This document shows positions 51,722 through 60,157 of a stretch of DNA of 64,000 bases, one piece after another (position 1 is the stretch's first letter; each line of letters opens with the position of its first letter). The stretch comes from Bradyrhizobium sp. B124. Lineage in GTDB: Bacteria > Pseudomonadota > Alphaproteobacteria > Rhizobiales > Xanthobacteraceae. Where the stretch lies: the NCBI RefSeq assembly GCF_038967635.1, contig NZ_CP152413.1, positions 8,374,001 to 8,438,000 of the forward strand, given 5' to 3'. The notes beneath the pieces are model-generated. The model was not told the origin of the DNA, did no database searches, and saw nothing but the letters and a program-made list of their open reading frames with translations. A program made the position numbers and the translations under genes.

Positions 51722-53542
51722 ATGACGATGACCGAGCAAGCCCGAGACGCAAAGCCAGCCGCGATCGACAAGGAGCGGCTGCGCCTGAAATATCAGGAGG
51801 AGCGCAACAAGCGGCTGCGTCCCGACGGCAATGACCAGTATCTCCAGATCAAGGGCCAGCTCGCGCATTATCTCGAGGATCCCTACACGCCGGTGGTGGA
51901 GCGCGCGCCGAAGACCGATCACGTCACCTTCGCCTTCATCGGCGGTGGCTTTGCCGGGCTCGCCACTGCATCACGGCTGACCGAGGCCGGGGTCAAGGAT
52001 GTCCGCATTGTCGAGAAGGGCGGCGATTTCGGCGGCACTTGGTACTGGAACCGGTATCCCGGCGCGCAGTGCGACACGGCGTCGATGGTCTACATGCCGC
52101 TGCTCGAAGAGACCGGCCACATGCCGTCGGAGAAATACGCGCATGCGCCCGAAATCCTGGCGCATTGCCAGCGCATCGGCCGGCAGTTCAATCTCTACGA
52201 CAATGCATTGTTTCACACCGAGGTGACGAGCCTCGATTGGGACGCGGCGCAATCGCGCTGGATCGTCCGCACCACCAGGGGCGACGCCTTCACCGCGCAA
52301 TATGTCGGAATCGGCACCGGCCCGCTGCATGTGCCGAAGCTGCCCGGCATTCCCGGCATCGAGCGCTTCAAGGGCCACTCGTTCCATACCAGCCGCTGGG
52401 ATTACGACTACACCGGCGGCGATCCCAAGGGCGCGCTGATGGACAAGCTTGCCGACAAGCGCGTCGGCATCATCGGCACCGGCGCAACGTCGGTGCAGTG
52501 CATTCCGCACCTCGCGCGCGCCTGCAAGGAACTCTACGTGTTCCAGCGCACGCCGTCGTCGGTCGACGTGCGCGGCAATGGACCGATCGATCCGGACTGG
52601 TTCGCCGATATCGCAACGCCGGGCTGGCAACAGCGCTGGCTGGAGAATTTCACCGCCAACCAGGCCGGTGGATCGGCCGAGGAAGACCTGGTGCAGGACG
52701 GCTGGACCGACCTGTCGAAGCGGATCCGCGCCAAGGTGATGCTGCTGCCGCGCGAGCAGCGGACCGTGGAAAACATGCGGGCGGTCTTCGAGGATTCCGA
52801 CTTCGAGAAGATGGAGGAGATCCGCAACCGGGTCGACGCCATCGTCGGCGACCCGGAGACGGCCAGAAACCTCAAGGCCTGGTACGGCCAGCTCTGCAAG
52901 CGGCCATGCTTCCATGACGCCTATCTTCAGGCGTTCAACACACCCGGCACGCATCTGATCGATACTGACGGCAAGGGTGTCGAGGAGATCACCGAGAACG
53001 GGATCGTGGTCGCGGGCAAGGAATACAAGCTCGACTGCATCATCTACGCGTCGGGCTTCGAGGTGGGGACCGAGTATCGCAGGCGCGCGGGCTTCGATCT
53101 GACCGGCCGCGACGGCTTGAAGCTGTCGGAGCATTGGGCCGCGGGCATGCGCACCAAGCACGGCATCCACGTGCATGGCTTCCCCAACGTGTTCTTCGTG
53201 CAGCCGACGCAGGGCGCCAACCTCATTTCCAACGTGCCGCACAACCTGACGGAAGCGGCGCGCACCATCGCCTTGATGGTCGCTCATGCGCGGGACAACG
53301 GCTTCACGGAAATCGAAGTCAGCAAGGAAGCCGAGGATCGCTGGGTCGAGCTGCTGCTGACGGCGGTCGGCCGAATGATCGGCGGGCCCGACTGCACGCC
53401 CGGCTATTACAACAACGAGGGACGCGAGCCCGGGCCTGCCGCCAAGCTCAATGTCGGCTATCCGGCGGGCGCGTTGGCCTACTTCAAATACATCGACGGC
53501 TGGCGCCGCAGCGGCCAGTTCGAAGGCGTGCAATTCCGCTGA
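51722..53542 (+). CDS. Baeyer-Villiger monooxygenase (long type)
   Basis: 606 residues from the ATG at 51722. An N-terminal extension of about 60 residues precedes the FAD motif IGGGFAGLATASRL; then GGTWYWNRYPGAQCD and the Baeyer-Villiger fingerprint FKGHSFHTSRWDY, with NADPH-binding GTGATSVQ. The extension and the WD ending resemble cyclopentadecanone and steroid monooxygenases more than cyclohexanone monooxygenase. It may turn long-chain or cyclic ketones into esters or lactones. 49 bp after the acyl-CoA dehydrogenase and 50 bp before the alkylsulfatase. Confidence 0.85.
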   Translation: MTMTEQARDAKPAAIDKERLRLKYQEERNKRLRPDGNDQYLQIKGQLAHYLEDPYTPVVERAPKTDHVTFAFIGGGFAGLATASRLTEAGVKDVRIVEKGGDFGGTWYWNRYPGAQCDTASMVYMPLLEETGHMPSEKYAHAPEILAHCQRIGRQFNLYDNALFHTEVTSLDWDAAQSRWIVRTTRGDAFTAQYVGIGTGPLHVPKLPGIPGIERFKGHSFHTSRWDYDYTGGDPKGALMDKLADKRVGIIGTGATSVQCIPHLARACKELYVFQRTPSSVDVRGNGPIDPDWFADIATPGWQQRWLENFTANQAGGSAEEDLVQDGWTDLSKRIRAKVMLLPREQRTVENMRAVFEDSDFEKMEEIRNRVDAIVGDPETARNLKAWYGQLCKRPCFHDAYLQAFNTPGTHLIDTDGKGVEEITENGIVVAGKEYKLDCIIYASGFEVGTEYRRRAGFDLTGRDGLKLSEHWAAGMRTKHGIHVHGFPNVFFVQPTQGANLISNVPHNLTEAARTIALMVAHARDNGFTEIEVSKEAEDRWVELLLTAVGRMIGGPDCTPGYYNNEGREPGPAAKLNVGYPAGALAYFKYIDGWRRSGQFEGVQFR

Positions 53543-53592
53543 GGGATGCGCGATCGGGACTGATTTTCTGCCAGATGAGGGAGTGCCTGAGT

Positions 53593-55536
53593 ATGACCCA
53601 GACAACCGCAGGTGAGACGTCGCACGAAGTTCCGAAGGCGGCATCCGCGCCGGTCATCGCGCAGCATGAAGCAACGCTGAAAGCGCTGCCGTTCGCCGAT
53701 ACCAGGGATTTCGACGATGCCGCGCGCGGCTTCCTCGGCACCATCGAGAACGCGCGCGTCACCTCGGCCCAGGGCAGGGTGGTCTGGAGCCTCGAGCCTT
53801 ACGGCTTCCTCTCCGACGAGAAGGCGCCTGCGACCGTCGATCCGAGCCTGTGGCGGCAATCGCGGCTCAACATGCATCACGGCCTGTTCGAGGTGGTGCC
53901 GGGCGTCTACCAGGTGCGCGGGCTCGACATCGCCAACATGACGCTGATCGAGGGCGAGAAGGGCGTCATCGTGGTCGACACCCTGACCTCGATCGAGGGC
54001 GCACGCGCCGCGATGGAGCTGTATTTCCAGCATCGCGGCAAGCGGCCGGTCGCCGCCGTGATCTTCACCCATACCCACACCGACCATTGGGGCGGCGCGC
54101 GCGGCGTGCTCGACGACGCCATGCTGGCGGCCGGCGTGCCGATCATCGCGCCGAACTTCTTCATGGAGCACGCGGTCTCCGAGAACATCATCGCAGGGCC
54201 GGCGATGCTGCGCCGCGCGCAATACCAGTTCGGACCGTTCCTTGCCAAGGGCGTGCGCGGCCAGGTCGATTGCGGCTTGGGCAAGACAATGGCGGCGGGC
54301 GGTGTGGCGCTGCTGCGGCCGACCGATCTGATCATCGCGACCGGCGACAAGCGCGTGATCGACGGCGTCGAGTTCGAATTCCAGATGGCGCCGAACAGCG
54401 AAGCGCCGGCCGAGATGCACTTCTTCATTCCGCGCTACAAACTCTTGAACCTCGCGGAGAACTGCACGCACAACTTCCACAACCTGCTGCCGTTCCGCGG
54501 CGCCGATGTACGCGATGCGCTGGCTTGGTCGAAATATCTCGGCGAGGCGTTGCAGATGTGGGGCGGCAAGGCCGAGGCGATGTGCGGCCAGCATCATTGG
54601 CCGGTGTGGGGGCGGGAGCGGATCGACACCATGATCCGCCAGCAGCGCGATCTCTATAAATACGCGCATGACCAGACCATCCGGCTGATGAACCACGGCC
54701 TCAATGCGGCCGAGATTGCCGAGACGATCCGGCTGCCCTCGAGCCTCGAAGGCGCCTGGCACGGCCGCGGCTATTACGGCCACATCAGGCACAATGTGAA
54801 GGCGATCTACCAGAAGTATCTCGGCTGGTACGACGCCAATCCGGTCAACCTCGATTCCTTGCCGCCGGTCGATGCCGGCAAGAAGTATGTCGAGTATATG
54901 GGCGGCGCCGACGCGATCCTGAAACGCGCCACCGCCGATTTCGCCAAGGGTGAATTCCGTTTTGTGGCGCAGGCGGTCAGCCACCTCGTGTTCGCCGAGC
55001 CTGATAATCAGGCGGCGCGCGCGTTGCTGGCCGACACGTTCGAGCAGCTCGGCTATGCCGCCGAGAGCTCGACCTGGCGCAACGCCTATCTGTTCGGCGC
55101 CCAGGAGCTGCGGCAGGGCATGCCGAAGACGCCGCCGCGCTCGCCGATGCCGCGCGAGACGCTGGCTGCACTCCGCACCGAGCAGCTCTGGGACGTGCTC
55201 GGCGTCCGCCTCAACGGCCCCAAGGCCGAAGGCAAGCGCATCGTGCTGAACTGGAATTTTACCGATACGGGCGAGAGCTTCGTGCTCAACCTCGAGAACT
55301 CGGCCCTGACCTACGTCAAGGGCGCGCAGGCCGCCGATGCGCACGCCAGCTTCACGCTGGCGCGCAGCGTGCTGGACGAGGTGATCGCCAAGCTGACCAC
55401 GTTCCCGGACGCCGTCGGCGCCGGCAAGGTCAAGGTATCAGGCGAGCCGCTGCGGCTCGGCGAATTGATGATGCTGATGGACGAATTCCCGCGGATGTTC
55501 GAGATCGTCGAGCCGAAGCGGACAGTGGTGACGTAG
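53593..55536 (+). CDS. Alkylsulfatase of the metallo-beta-lactamase family (SdsA1/BDS1-like)
   Basis: 647 residues from the ATG at 53593. Zinc motif HTHTDHWGG, further ligands in ENCTHNFHN and GQHHWPVWG, a dimerisation region, and a C-terminal sterol-carrier-like domain (about 520-645, LNWNFTDTGESFVLNLENSALTYVKG). This is the layout of SdsA1, which splits alkyl sulfates to alcohol and sulfate. No signal peptide is visible. In the IclR-controlled operon it could free an alcohol that the other enzymes process. Confidence 0.85.
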   Translation: MTQTTAGETSHEVPKAASAPVIAQHEATLKALPFADTRDFDDAARGFLGTIENARVTSAQGRVVWSLEPYGFLSDEKAPATVDPSLWRQSRLNMHHGLFEVVPGVYQVRGLDIANMTLIEGEKGVIVVDTLTSIEGARAAMELYFQHRGKRPVAAVIFTHTHTDHWGGARGVLDDAMLAAGVPIIAPNFFMEHAVSENIIAGPAMLRRAQYQFGPFLAKGVRGQVDCGLGKTMAAGGVALLRPTDLIIATGDKRVIDGVEFEFQMAPNSEAPAEMHFFIPRYKLLNLAENCTHNFHNLLPFRGADVRDALAWSKYLGEALQMWGGKAEAMCGQHHWPVWGRERIDTMIRQQRDLYKYAHDQTIRLMNHGLNAAEIAETIRLPSSLEGAWHGRGYYGHIRHNVKAIYQKYLGWYDANPVNLDSLPPVDAGKKYVEYMGGADAILKRATADFAKGEFRFVAQAVSHLVFAEPDNQAARALLADTFEQLGYAAESSTWRNAYLFGAQELRQGMPKTPPRSPMPRETLAALRTEQLWDVLGVRLNGPKAEGKRIVLNWNFTDTGESFVLNLENSALTYVKGAQAADAHASFTLARSVLDEVIAKLTTFPDAVGAGKVKVSGEPLRLGELMMLMDEFPRMFEIVEPKRTVVT

Positions 55537-55557
55537 TGCCGCGCGCAGAATTGCAAC

Positions 55558-55651
55558 CGTCACCCTGAGGAGCGCGGAACGCGCGTCTCGAAGGGTCGAC
55601 GGCCCGGCTGGTGGCCGTGCATCCTTCGAGGCTCGCTCCGCTCACACCTCA
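55558..55651. repeat. Dispersed palindromic repeat, family 8 (copy B, split by IS copy 2)
   Basis: CCGTCACCCTGAGGAGCGCG, TCTCGAAGGGTCGACGGCCC, CATCCTTCGAGGCTCGC, ending CACCTCA at the IS junction; it continues after the IS as TCAGGATGACGG (56587-56598). Confidence 0.9.
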
Positions 55652-56586
55652 GAGCCTGACTGATAAATGGGGGTGAGTGATCCCAGCGAGGTGTGATTCC
55701 ATCGGATTTGCAAAGATTCGAAGGAGATCACGATGCCCTGGACTGAAATCACTCGAAAGCAATATCGGCGGGACGACCTGCGTTATGCAAGCGATATGAC
55801 AGATGCGGAATGGAGGCTGATCAGGCGCCTTCTGCCGCGAGCACACCGGCGTGGCCGACCGCGCCGAACCGATCTTCGTAGTGTTGTGGAGGCGGTTCTC
55901 TACATTCTATCGACAGGATGCCAGTGGCGGGCACTGCCGCAGGAGTTCCCACCCTATTCGACGGTGCAGGGTTATTTTTACGCGTGGCGAGATACGGGTC
56001 GATGGCAGAAGATCGCCAGCGTTCTTGTTCAGCGGGCGCGAAAAAAGCTGGGACGTGCTTCAAAGCCGACAGCTGCCGTGATCGACAGCCAAAGTGCGCC
56101 GACCACGCAGGCCGGCGGGCCTCGTGGCTACGACGCGGGGAAGCGCATCTACGGCCGCAAGCGGCACATTGTGACCGACACCAATGGCCTGCTCCTCGGA
56201 GTTCATGTGCATCCGGCCAACGTCCAGGACTGCCATGGTGCGGTACCGTTGCTGAAGATGGTACGGACGCAATTCCCTCGGCTGGGACACGTTTTTGCCG
56301 ATCGGATCTATCGTGGGAAGCAGCTTCTCGACGCCCTCTCGGACTGCGGTCCATGGACCATCGAGATCGTCGAGCGGCCTCAAGGCGTCAAAGGCTTCCA
56401 GCTGCTGCCGCGCCGATGGGTTGTTGAACGGACATTCGCTTGGTTCGGCAGATGTCGACGTCTCGCCAAGGACTTCGAGGCCGCCACAGCCACCGAAGTC
56501 GCATGGTTACTCCTCGCCCACATCAGGCTCCTGACCCGCAGACTTGCCGCCGCTCATAGCGATTGACGGCATTATGAGTCAGACTC
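55652..56586 (+). mobile_element. IS5-family insertion sequence, copy 2 (935 bp)
   Basis: Same ends as copy 1. Flanked by a 3-bp TCA duplication (55649-55651 and 56587-56589). Same orientation as copy 1 with an exact offset of 24005 bp. The single difference noticed is C at 56413 in place of A. Confidence 0.95.
55733..56566 (+). CDS. IS5-family transposase, copy 2
   Basis: 277 residues, identical in protein sequence to the transposase at 31728. The one base difference (56413) is a silent change in an Arg codon. Intact DDE motifs. Near identity points to recent movement or recent gene conversion between the copies. Confidence 0.95.
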   Translation: MPWTEITRKQYRRDDLRYASDMTDAEWRLIRRLLPRAHRRGRPRRTDLRSVVEAVLYILSTGCQWRALPQEFPPYSTVQGYFYAWRDTGRWQKIASVLVQRARKKLGRASKPTAAVIDSQSAPTTQAGGPRGYDAGKRIYGRKRHIVTDTNGLLLGVHVHPANVQDCHGAVPLLKMVRTQFPRLGHVFADRIYRGKQLLDALSDCGPWTIEIVERPQGVKGFQLLPRRWVVERTFAWFGRCRRLAKDFEAATATEVAWLLLAHIRLLTRRLAAAHSD

Positions 56587-56616
56587 TCAGGATGACGGGA
56601 CATTCAGATGTGGCCA

Positions 56617-56652
56617 CGTCATTGCGAGGTGCAAAGCGACGAAGCAATCCAT
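56617..56652. repeat. Half copy of repeat family 3
   Basis: CGTCATTGCGAGGTGCAAAG, then ACGAAGCAATCCATCCG. Only the left arm is present; the inverted arm found at 4984 and 34884 is missing. Confidence 0.7.
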
Positions 56653-56679
56653 CCGTCGCGGGATCGAGCAACTCCGCCA

Positions 56680-56810
56680 CCGTCACCCTGAGGAGCGCGT
56701 AGCGCGTCTCGAAGGGTCGACGGCCCGGCTGGTGGCCGATTCATCCTTCGAGGCTCGCTCCGCTCGCACCTCCAGCGACAAAAGGCGAAGCCTTTGCGCG
56801 GGGATGACGG
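56680..56810. repeat. Dispersed palindromic repeat, family 8 (copy C, no IS)
   Basis: CCGTCACCCTGAGGAGCGCG to GGATGACGG, like copies A and B. The right arm reads CACCTCC and then has an extra AGCGACAAAAGGCGAAGCC segment, so its CCTCAGG site is lost. Confidence 0.85.
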
Positions 56811-56827
56811 TTCGATAGTTGGGCCTG

Positions 56828-57532
56828 TCAAATCCCGAGATACGCCGCCTGCACCTGCTTGTTGTTGGCGAGTTCAGCGCTTGTTCCCTGCATGATCACG
56901 TTGCCGCTTTCCAGCACATAGGCGCGCTGCACCAGCGACAGCGCGCGGCTGACATTCTGCTCGACCAAGAGGATCGCGGTGCCCATCTTGTGGATCTCGG
57001 CGATCTTCTCGAAGGTGACGTCGGTCATGACAGGCGCAAGGCCCAGCGAAGGCTCGTCCAGCATCAACAGGCGGGGCTTCAGCATCAGCCCGCGGCCGAC
57101 CGCGACCATCTGCTGCTCGCCGCCGCTCATGGTGCCGGCGAGCTGTTTCCTGCGGTCGGCGAGCCGCGGGAAGATGCTGTAGACGAGCTCCATCGTGCGC
57201 CCGCGATCCGCCTTGGCCTTCGGCGTGTAGGCGCCGATCTCAAGATTTTCCTGTACCGTCATTTCCGGGAACACCTGGCGGCCTTCCGGGACATGCGCGA
57301 TGCCGAGCTCGGGGATGCGGTAGGGCGGCAGCGTCGCGAGGTCGACGCCGTCGAAGGTGACCTTGCCGGCGAACAGTTTCACGAGGCCGGAGACGGCGCG
57401 CAGCGTCGTGCTCTTGCCAGCGCCGTTGGCCCCCAGCAGGCCGACGGCTTCGCCCTCGCCGATGGAGATGCTGACGTCGGTGATGGCGGGGACCGAGCCG
57501 TAGCTGGCGCTGACGCGGGAGAGCTCAAGCAT
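56828..57532 (-). CDS. ABC transporter ATP-binding protein, LivF type (second Liv cluster)
   Basis: 234 residues. Walker A GANGAGKST, signature TMSGGEQQMVAVGRGLM, Walker B LLMLDEPSLGLAP and EQNVSRALSLVQRAYVLESG. Last gene of the livK-H-M-G-F order on the minus strand, overlapping LivG by 8 bp. Confidence 0.9.
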   Translation of the reverse strand: MLELSRVSASYGSVPAITDVSISIGEGEAVGLLGANGAGKSTTLRAVSGLVKLFAGKVTFDGVDLATLPPYRIPELGIAHVPEGRQVFPEMTVQENLEIGAYTPKAKADRGRTMELVYSIFPRLADRRKQLAGTMSGGEQQMVAVGRGLMLKPRLLMLDEPSLGLAPVMTDVTFEKIAEIHKMGTAILLVEQNVSRALSLVQRAYVLESGNVIMQGTSAELANNKQVQAAYLGI

Positions 57533-58274
57533 GGGCGTCTCCCTGCGCCGGCGGATGCACGTAGGAGCCGAGATAGGCGCGGATCACTTCCGGATTCTCC
57601 ACTATCTCCTTTGGCGTACCCTCGGCGATCTTCTGGCCGTGGTCGAGCACCACGATGTGACGGGCCACCGCCATGATCGCGCGCATCACGTGCTCGACGA
57701 TCACGATTGTCAGGCCGCGCGCCGAGAGTTTCTTCACCAGCGCCACCGCCTGGTCGATCTCGGCCGGGTTGAGCCCGGCCATCACCTCGTCGAGCAGCAG
57801 GATCCGTGGCTGGGTCGCCAGCGCGCGGGCCATCTCCAGCCGGCGCTGGTCGATGGTGGTGAGATCCTTGGCCGGCGTCTGCTCCTTGGCGCCGAGGCCG
57901 ACGAACTCGATCGCCTCAAGCGCCTTGTTGCGTGCGGCGGCGACATGGCGGTCACGCAGGAAGGCGCCGGTCATCACATTGGCGAGCACCGTCATCGCGC
58001 CGAACGGCTTCGCCACCTGGAAGGTGCGGGCGAGGCCGAGCGCGCAGACGTCGTGTGGCCGTAAGCCCACGACTTCGTGGCCGAAGGCGAGCACCGATCC
58101 GAAGTCCGGCCGATGAAATCCCGTGATCAAATGAAAGCTCGTGGTCTTGCCGGCGCCGTTCGGCCCGATCAGCGCGACCGTCTCGTTCTCCTGCACCGTG
58201 AAGCTGACGTCCTGCACCGCGCGCAGGCCGCCGAAGCGCTTGCTGAGACCCTTGATGACCAGTGCTTCCGCCAT
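57525..58274 (-). CDS. ABC transporter ATP-binding protein, LivG type (second Liv cluster)
   Basis: 249 residues from the ATG at 58274; the longer frame lies within the LivM gene. Walker A GPNGAGKTT, RTFQVAKPFGAMTVLANVM, DLTTIDQRRLEMARALA in place of the usual signature, Walker B ILLLDEVMAGLNP with Val in the position after Glu, and VEHVMRAIMAVARHIVVLDHG. Confidence 0.9.
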   Translation of the reverse strand: MAEALVIKGLSKRFGGLRAVQDVSFTVQENETVALIGPNGAGKTTSFHLITGFHRPDFGSVLAFGHEVVGLRPHDVCALGLARTFQVAKPFGAMTVLANVMTGAFLRDRHVAAARNKALEAIEFVGLGAKEQTPAKDLTTIDQRRLEMARALATQPRILLLDEVMAGLNPAEIDQAVALVKKLSARGLTIVIVEHVMRAIMAVARHIVVLDHGQKIAEGTPKEIVENPEVIRAYLGSYVHPPAQGDAHA

Positions 58275-58285
58275 CGCAACGGCCC

Positions 58286-59272
58286 TCAGGCGCGCGCCGG
58301 CTTGCGCCGGACATAGCGGTGATAGATATCGGTCGCAAATCCGATCAGCCCGGTCGGCCGCCACAGGATCACCGCCATCAGGATCAGGCTGTAGACGGTG
58401 AGCTGGATGCCGCCGACCGAGCTGCCGAGCCAGCTTTGCAGCAGCGCGGAAGTTGTCTCCAGCAGCACGGTGCCGATCACCGGGCCCCACAACGTGCCGA
58501 TGCCGCCGACGATCGAGACCAGCGCGGCCTCGATCGAGACGCTGAAGCTGAACGCGGTCGCGGGATCGATGAAGTAGATGTACTGGGTGTAGAAGGTGCC
58601 AGCGAGCGCGGTCAGGAACGCGCTGATCATGTAGATGTCGCGCTTGACCTTCGGTGCGTTGACGCCGATCGCCTCGGCCGCATCCTCATCCTCGCCGATC
58701 GCAACGAGGTAGTAGCCGATCCAGGATTTCTCGATTTGGTGTGTGATCCACAGGCCGACCACGAGCAGGCCAAGCACGACGTAGTAGTACGACGACTTCT
58801 CCTCGAACTGCATCATCAGCGGCGCGCTGCCGAGGTTCGGGATCGTGGTGCCTTCGGCGCCCCAGGCGAAGTCGCGGAACTTGAGGAAGATCAGCATCAG
58901 CACCTGGGCGGTCGCGATGGTGGCGATGGTGAAATAGGGGCCGCGCAGACGGAAGCAGAGCCAGCCGATCGGCAGGCTCGCCAGCATCGCGACCACGCCG
59001 CCCGCGATCATCCCGATCCAGGGCGAGATGCCGTAGTTCACCTGCATGATGGTCGAGGTGTAGGCGCCGAGCCCGAAATAGGCTGCGTGACCGAGCGACA
59101 GCTGCTTGGCATAGCCGCCCATCAGGTTCCAGGCGACGCCGATGAAGGAGAACAGCAGGATGCGGATGAAGATGTCGATCGCAAAAGACGAGGTGACGAG
59201 CTGGGGCAGGACGAGCATGACGGCGGCCCCGATAGCGAGCCACAGCCATTTCATGTTGCCGGAGGTCAGCAT
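58286..59272 (-). CDS. ABC transporter permease, LivM type
   Basis: 328 residues from the ATG at 59272 (TGATG overlap with LivH). About nine hydrophobic segments, with MGGYAKQLSLGHAAYFGLGAYTSTI, LRGPYFTIATIATAQVLMLIF and AIGEDEDAAEAIGVNAPKVKRDIY (EAA-like loop). Confidence 0.9.
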   Translation of the reverse strand: MLTSGNMKWLWLAIGAAVMLVLPQLVTSSFAIDIFIRILLFSFIGVAWNLMGGYAKQLSLGHAAYFGLGAYTSTIMQVNYGISPWIGMIAGGVVAMLASLPIGWLCFRLRGPYFTIATIATAQVLMLIFLKFRDFAWGAEGTTIPNLGSAPLMMQFEEKSSYYYVVLGLLVVGLWITHQIEKSWIGYYLVAIGEDEDAAEAIGVNAPKVKRDIYMISAFLTALAGTFYTQYIYFIDPATAFSFSVSIEAALVSIVGGIGTLWGPVIGTVLLETTSALLQSWLGSSVGGIQLTVYSLILMAVILWRPTGLIGFATDIYHRYVRRKPARA

Positions 59273-60141
59273 CAGCGGCCCCTCCTGGCGCCGAGCCCGC
59301 TCGGCCTGAAGGCAAGTGTCAACAGCAGCAGCGCGAACACCACGATCAGGCCTGAATCGGCGCCGACGAACTGGATACCGAGCGATTCCGCCACGCCCAT
59401 CATCAGGCTCGCGACCAGCGCGCCCATCACATTGCCGAGCGTGCCCATCACGACGGCGACGAACGCCATCAGCACGAACACCTGGCCGACGAATGGATAG
59501 GCCGAATAGAACGGCATCAAGAGCGAGCCGGCGGCACCAGCGAGCGCCAGTGCAGTGCCGAACGCGACCGCGAACACACGGTTGGGATTGATCCCCATCA
59601 GCATCGCGACGTCGCGGTTCTGCGACGCCGCGCGCATGGCGCGGCCGAGATCGGTGGTGTGCAGGAACACCCAGAGCAGCCCGCTGAGCGCCATCGCGAC
59701 CGCGAAGGCGATCAGTTTCGCCACCGGAATGTACAGCCCGCCGATGTGCCACGCTTCATCCGAATAGGAGGTATGGACGGTGCGGTAATTGGCGCTGAAC
59801 AGCATCAGCGAGAGATTGAGCAGCAATAGCGACAGCGCAAAGGTCAGGAAGATCTGCGGCATGTCGTTCGGCCCGAGCACCCTGCGGATCAGGAAGTGCT
59901 GGATCAGGACGCCGGCGAGGAACAGCACCGGCATCGAGACCACCAGCGAGACCAGCGGATCGATGCCGAACTGAGTGGCGAGGAAGAACGAGATATACAT
60001 CCCGATCATCACGAATTCGCCTTGGGCGAAGTTGACGATCTTGACCACGCCGAAGATCAGCGTGACGCCGATGCTGACCAGCGCGTAGATGCCGCCGATG
60101 AGCAGGCCGTTGATGACAGCCTGGGCCAATGTCTCCCACAT
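59272..60141 (-). CDS. ABC transporter permease, LivH type
   Basis: 289 residues. INGLLIGGIYALVSIGVTLIFGVVKIVNFAQGEFVMIGMYISFFL is the LivH N-terminus; RAASQNRDVAMLMGINPNRVFAVAFGTALALAGAAG holds the ATPase-contact loop. It follows the binding-protein gene by 16 bp. Confidence 0.9.
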   Translation of the reverse strand: MWETLAQAVINGLLIGGIYALVSIGVTLIFGVVKIVNFAQGEFVMIGMYISFFLATQFGIDPLVSLVVSMPVLFLAGVLIQHFLIRRVLGPNDMPQIFLTFALSLLLLNLSLMLFSANYRTVHTSYSDEAWHIGGLYIPVAKLIAFAVAMALSGLLWVFLHTTDLGRAMRAASQNRDVAMLMGINPNRVFAVAFGTALALAGAAGSLLMPFYSAYPFVGQVFVLMAFVAVVMGTLGNVMGALVASLMMGVAESLGIQFVGADSGLIVVFALLLLTLAFRPSGLGARRGR

Positions 60142-60157
60142 GCGATGCGACCGCGGT

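Noticed and set aside
31647..56586. Treating the 24 kb between the IS copies as a composite transposon
   Set aside because: Each IS copy has its own target duplication (TGA and TCA) and lies within its own repeat, which shows two separate insertions. There is no shared duplication at the outer ends.
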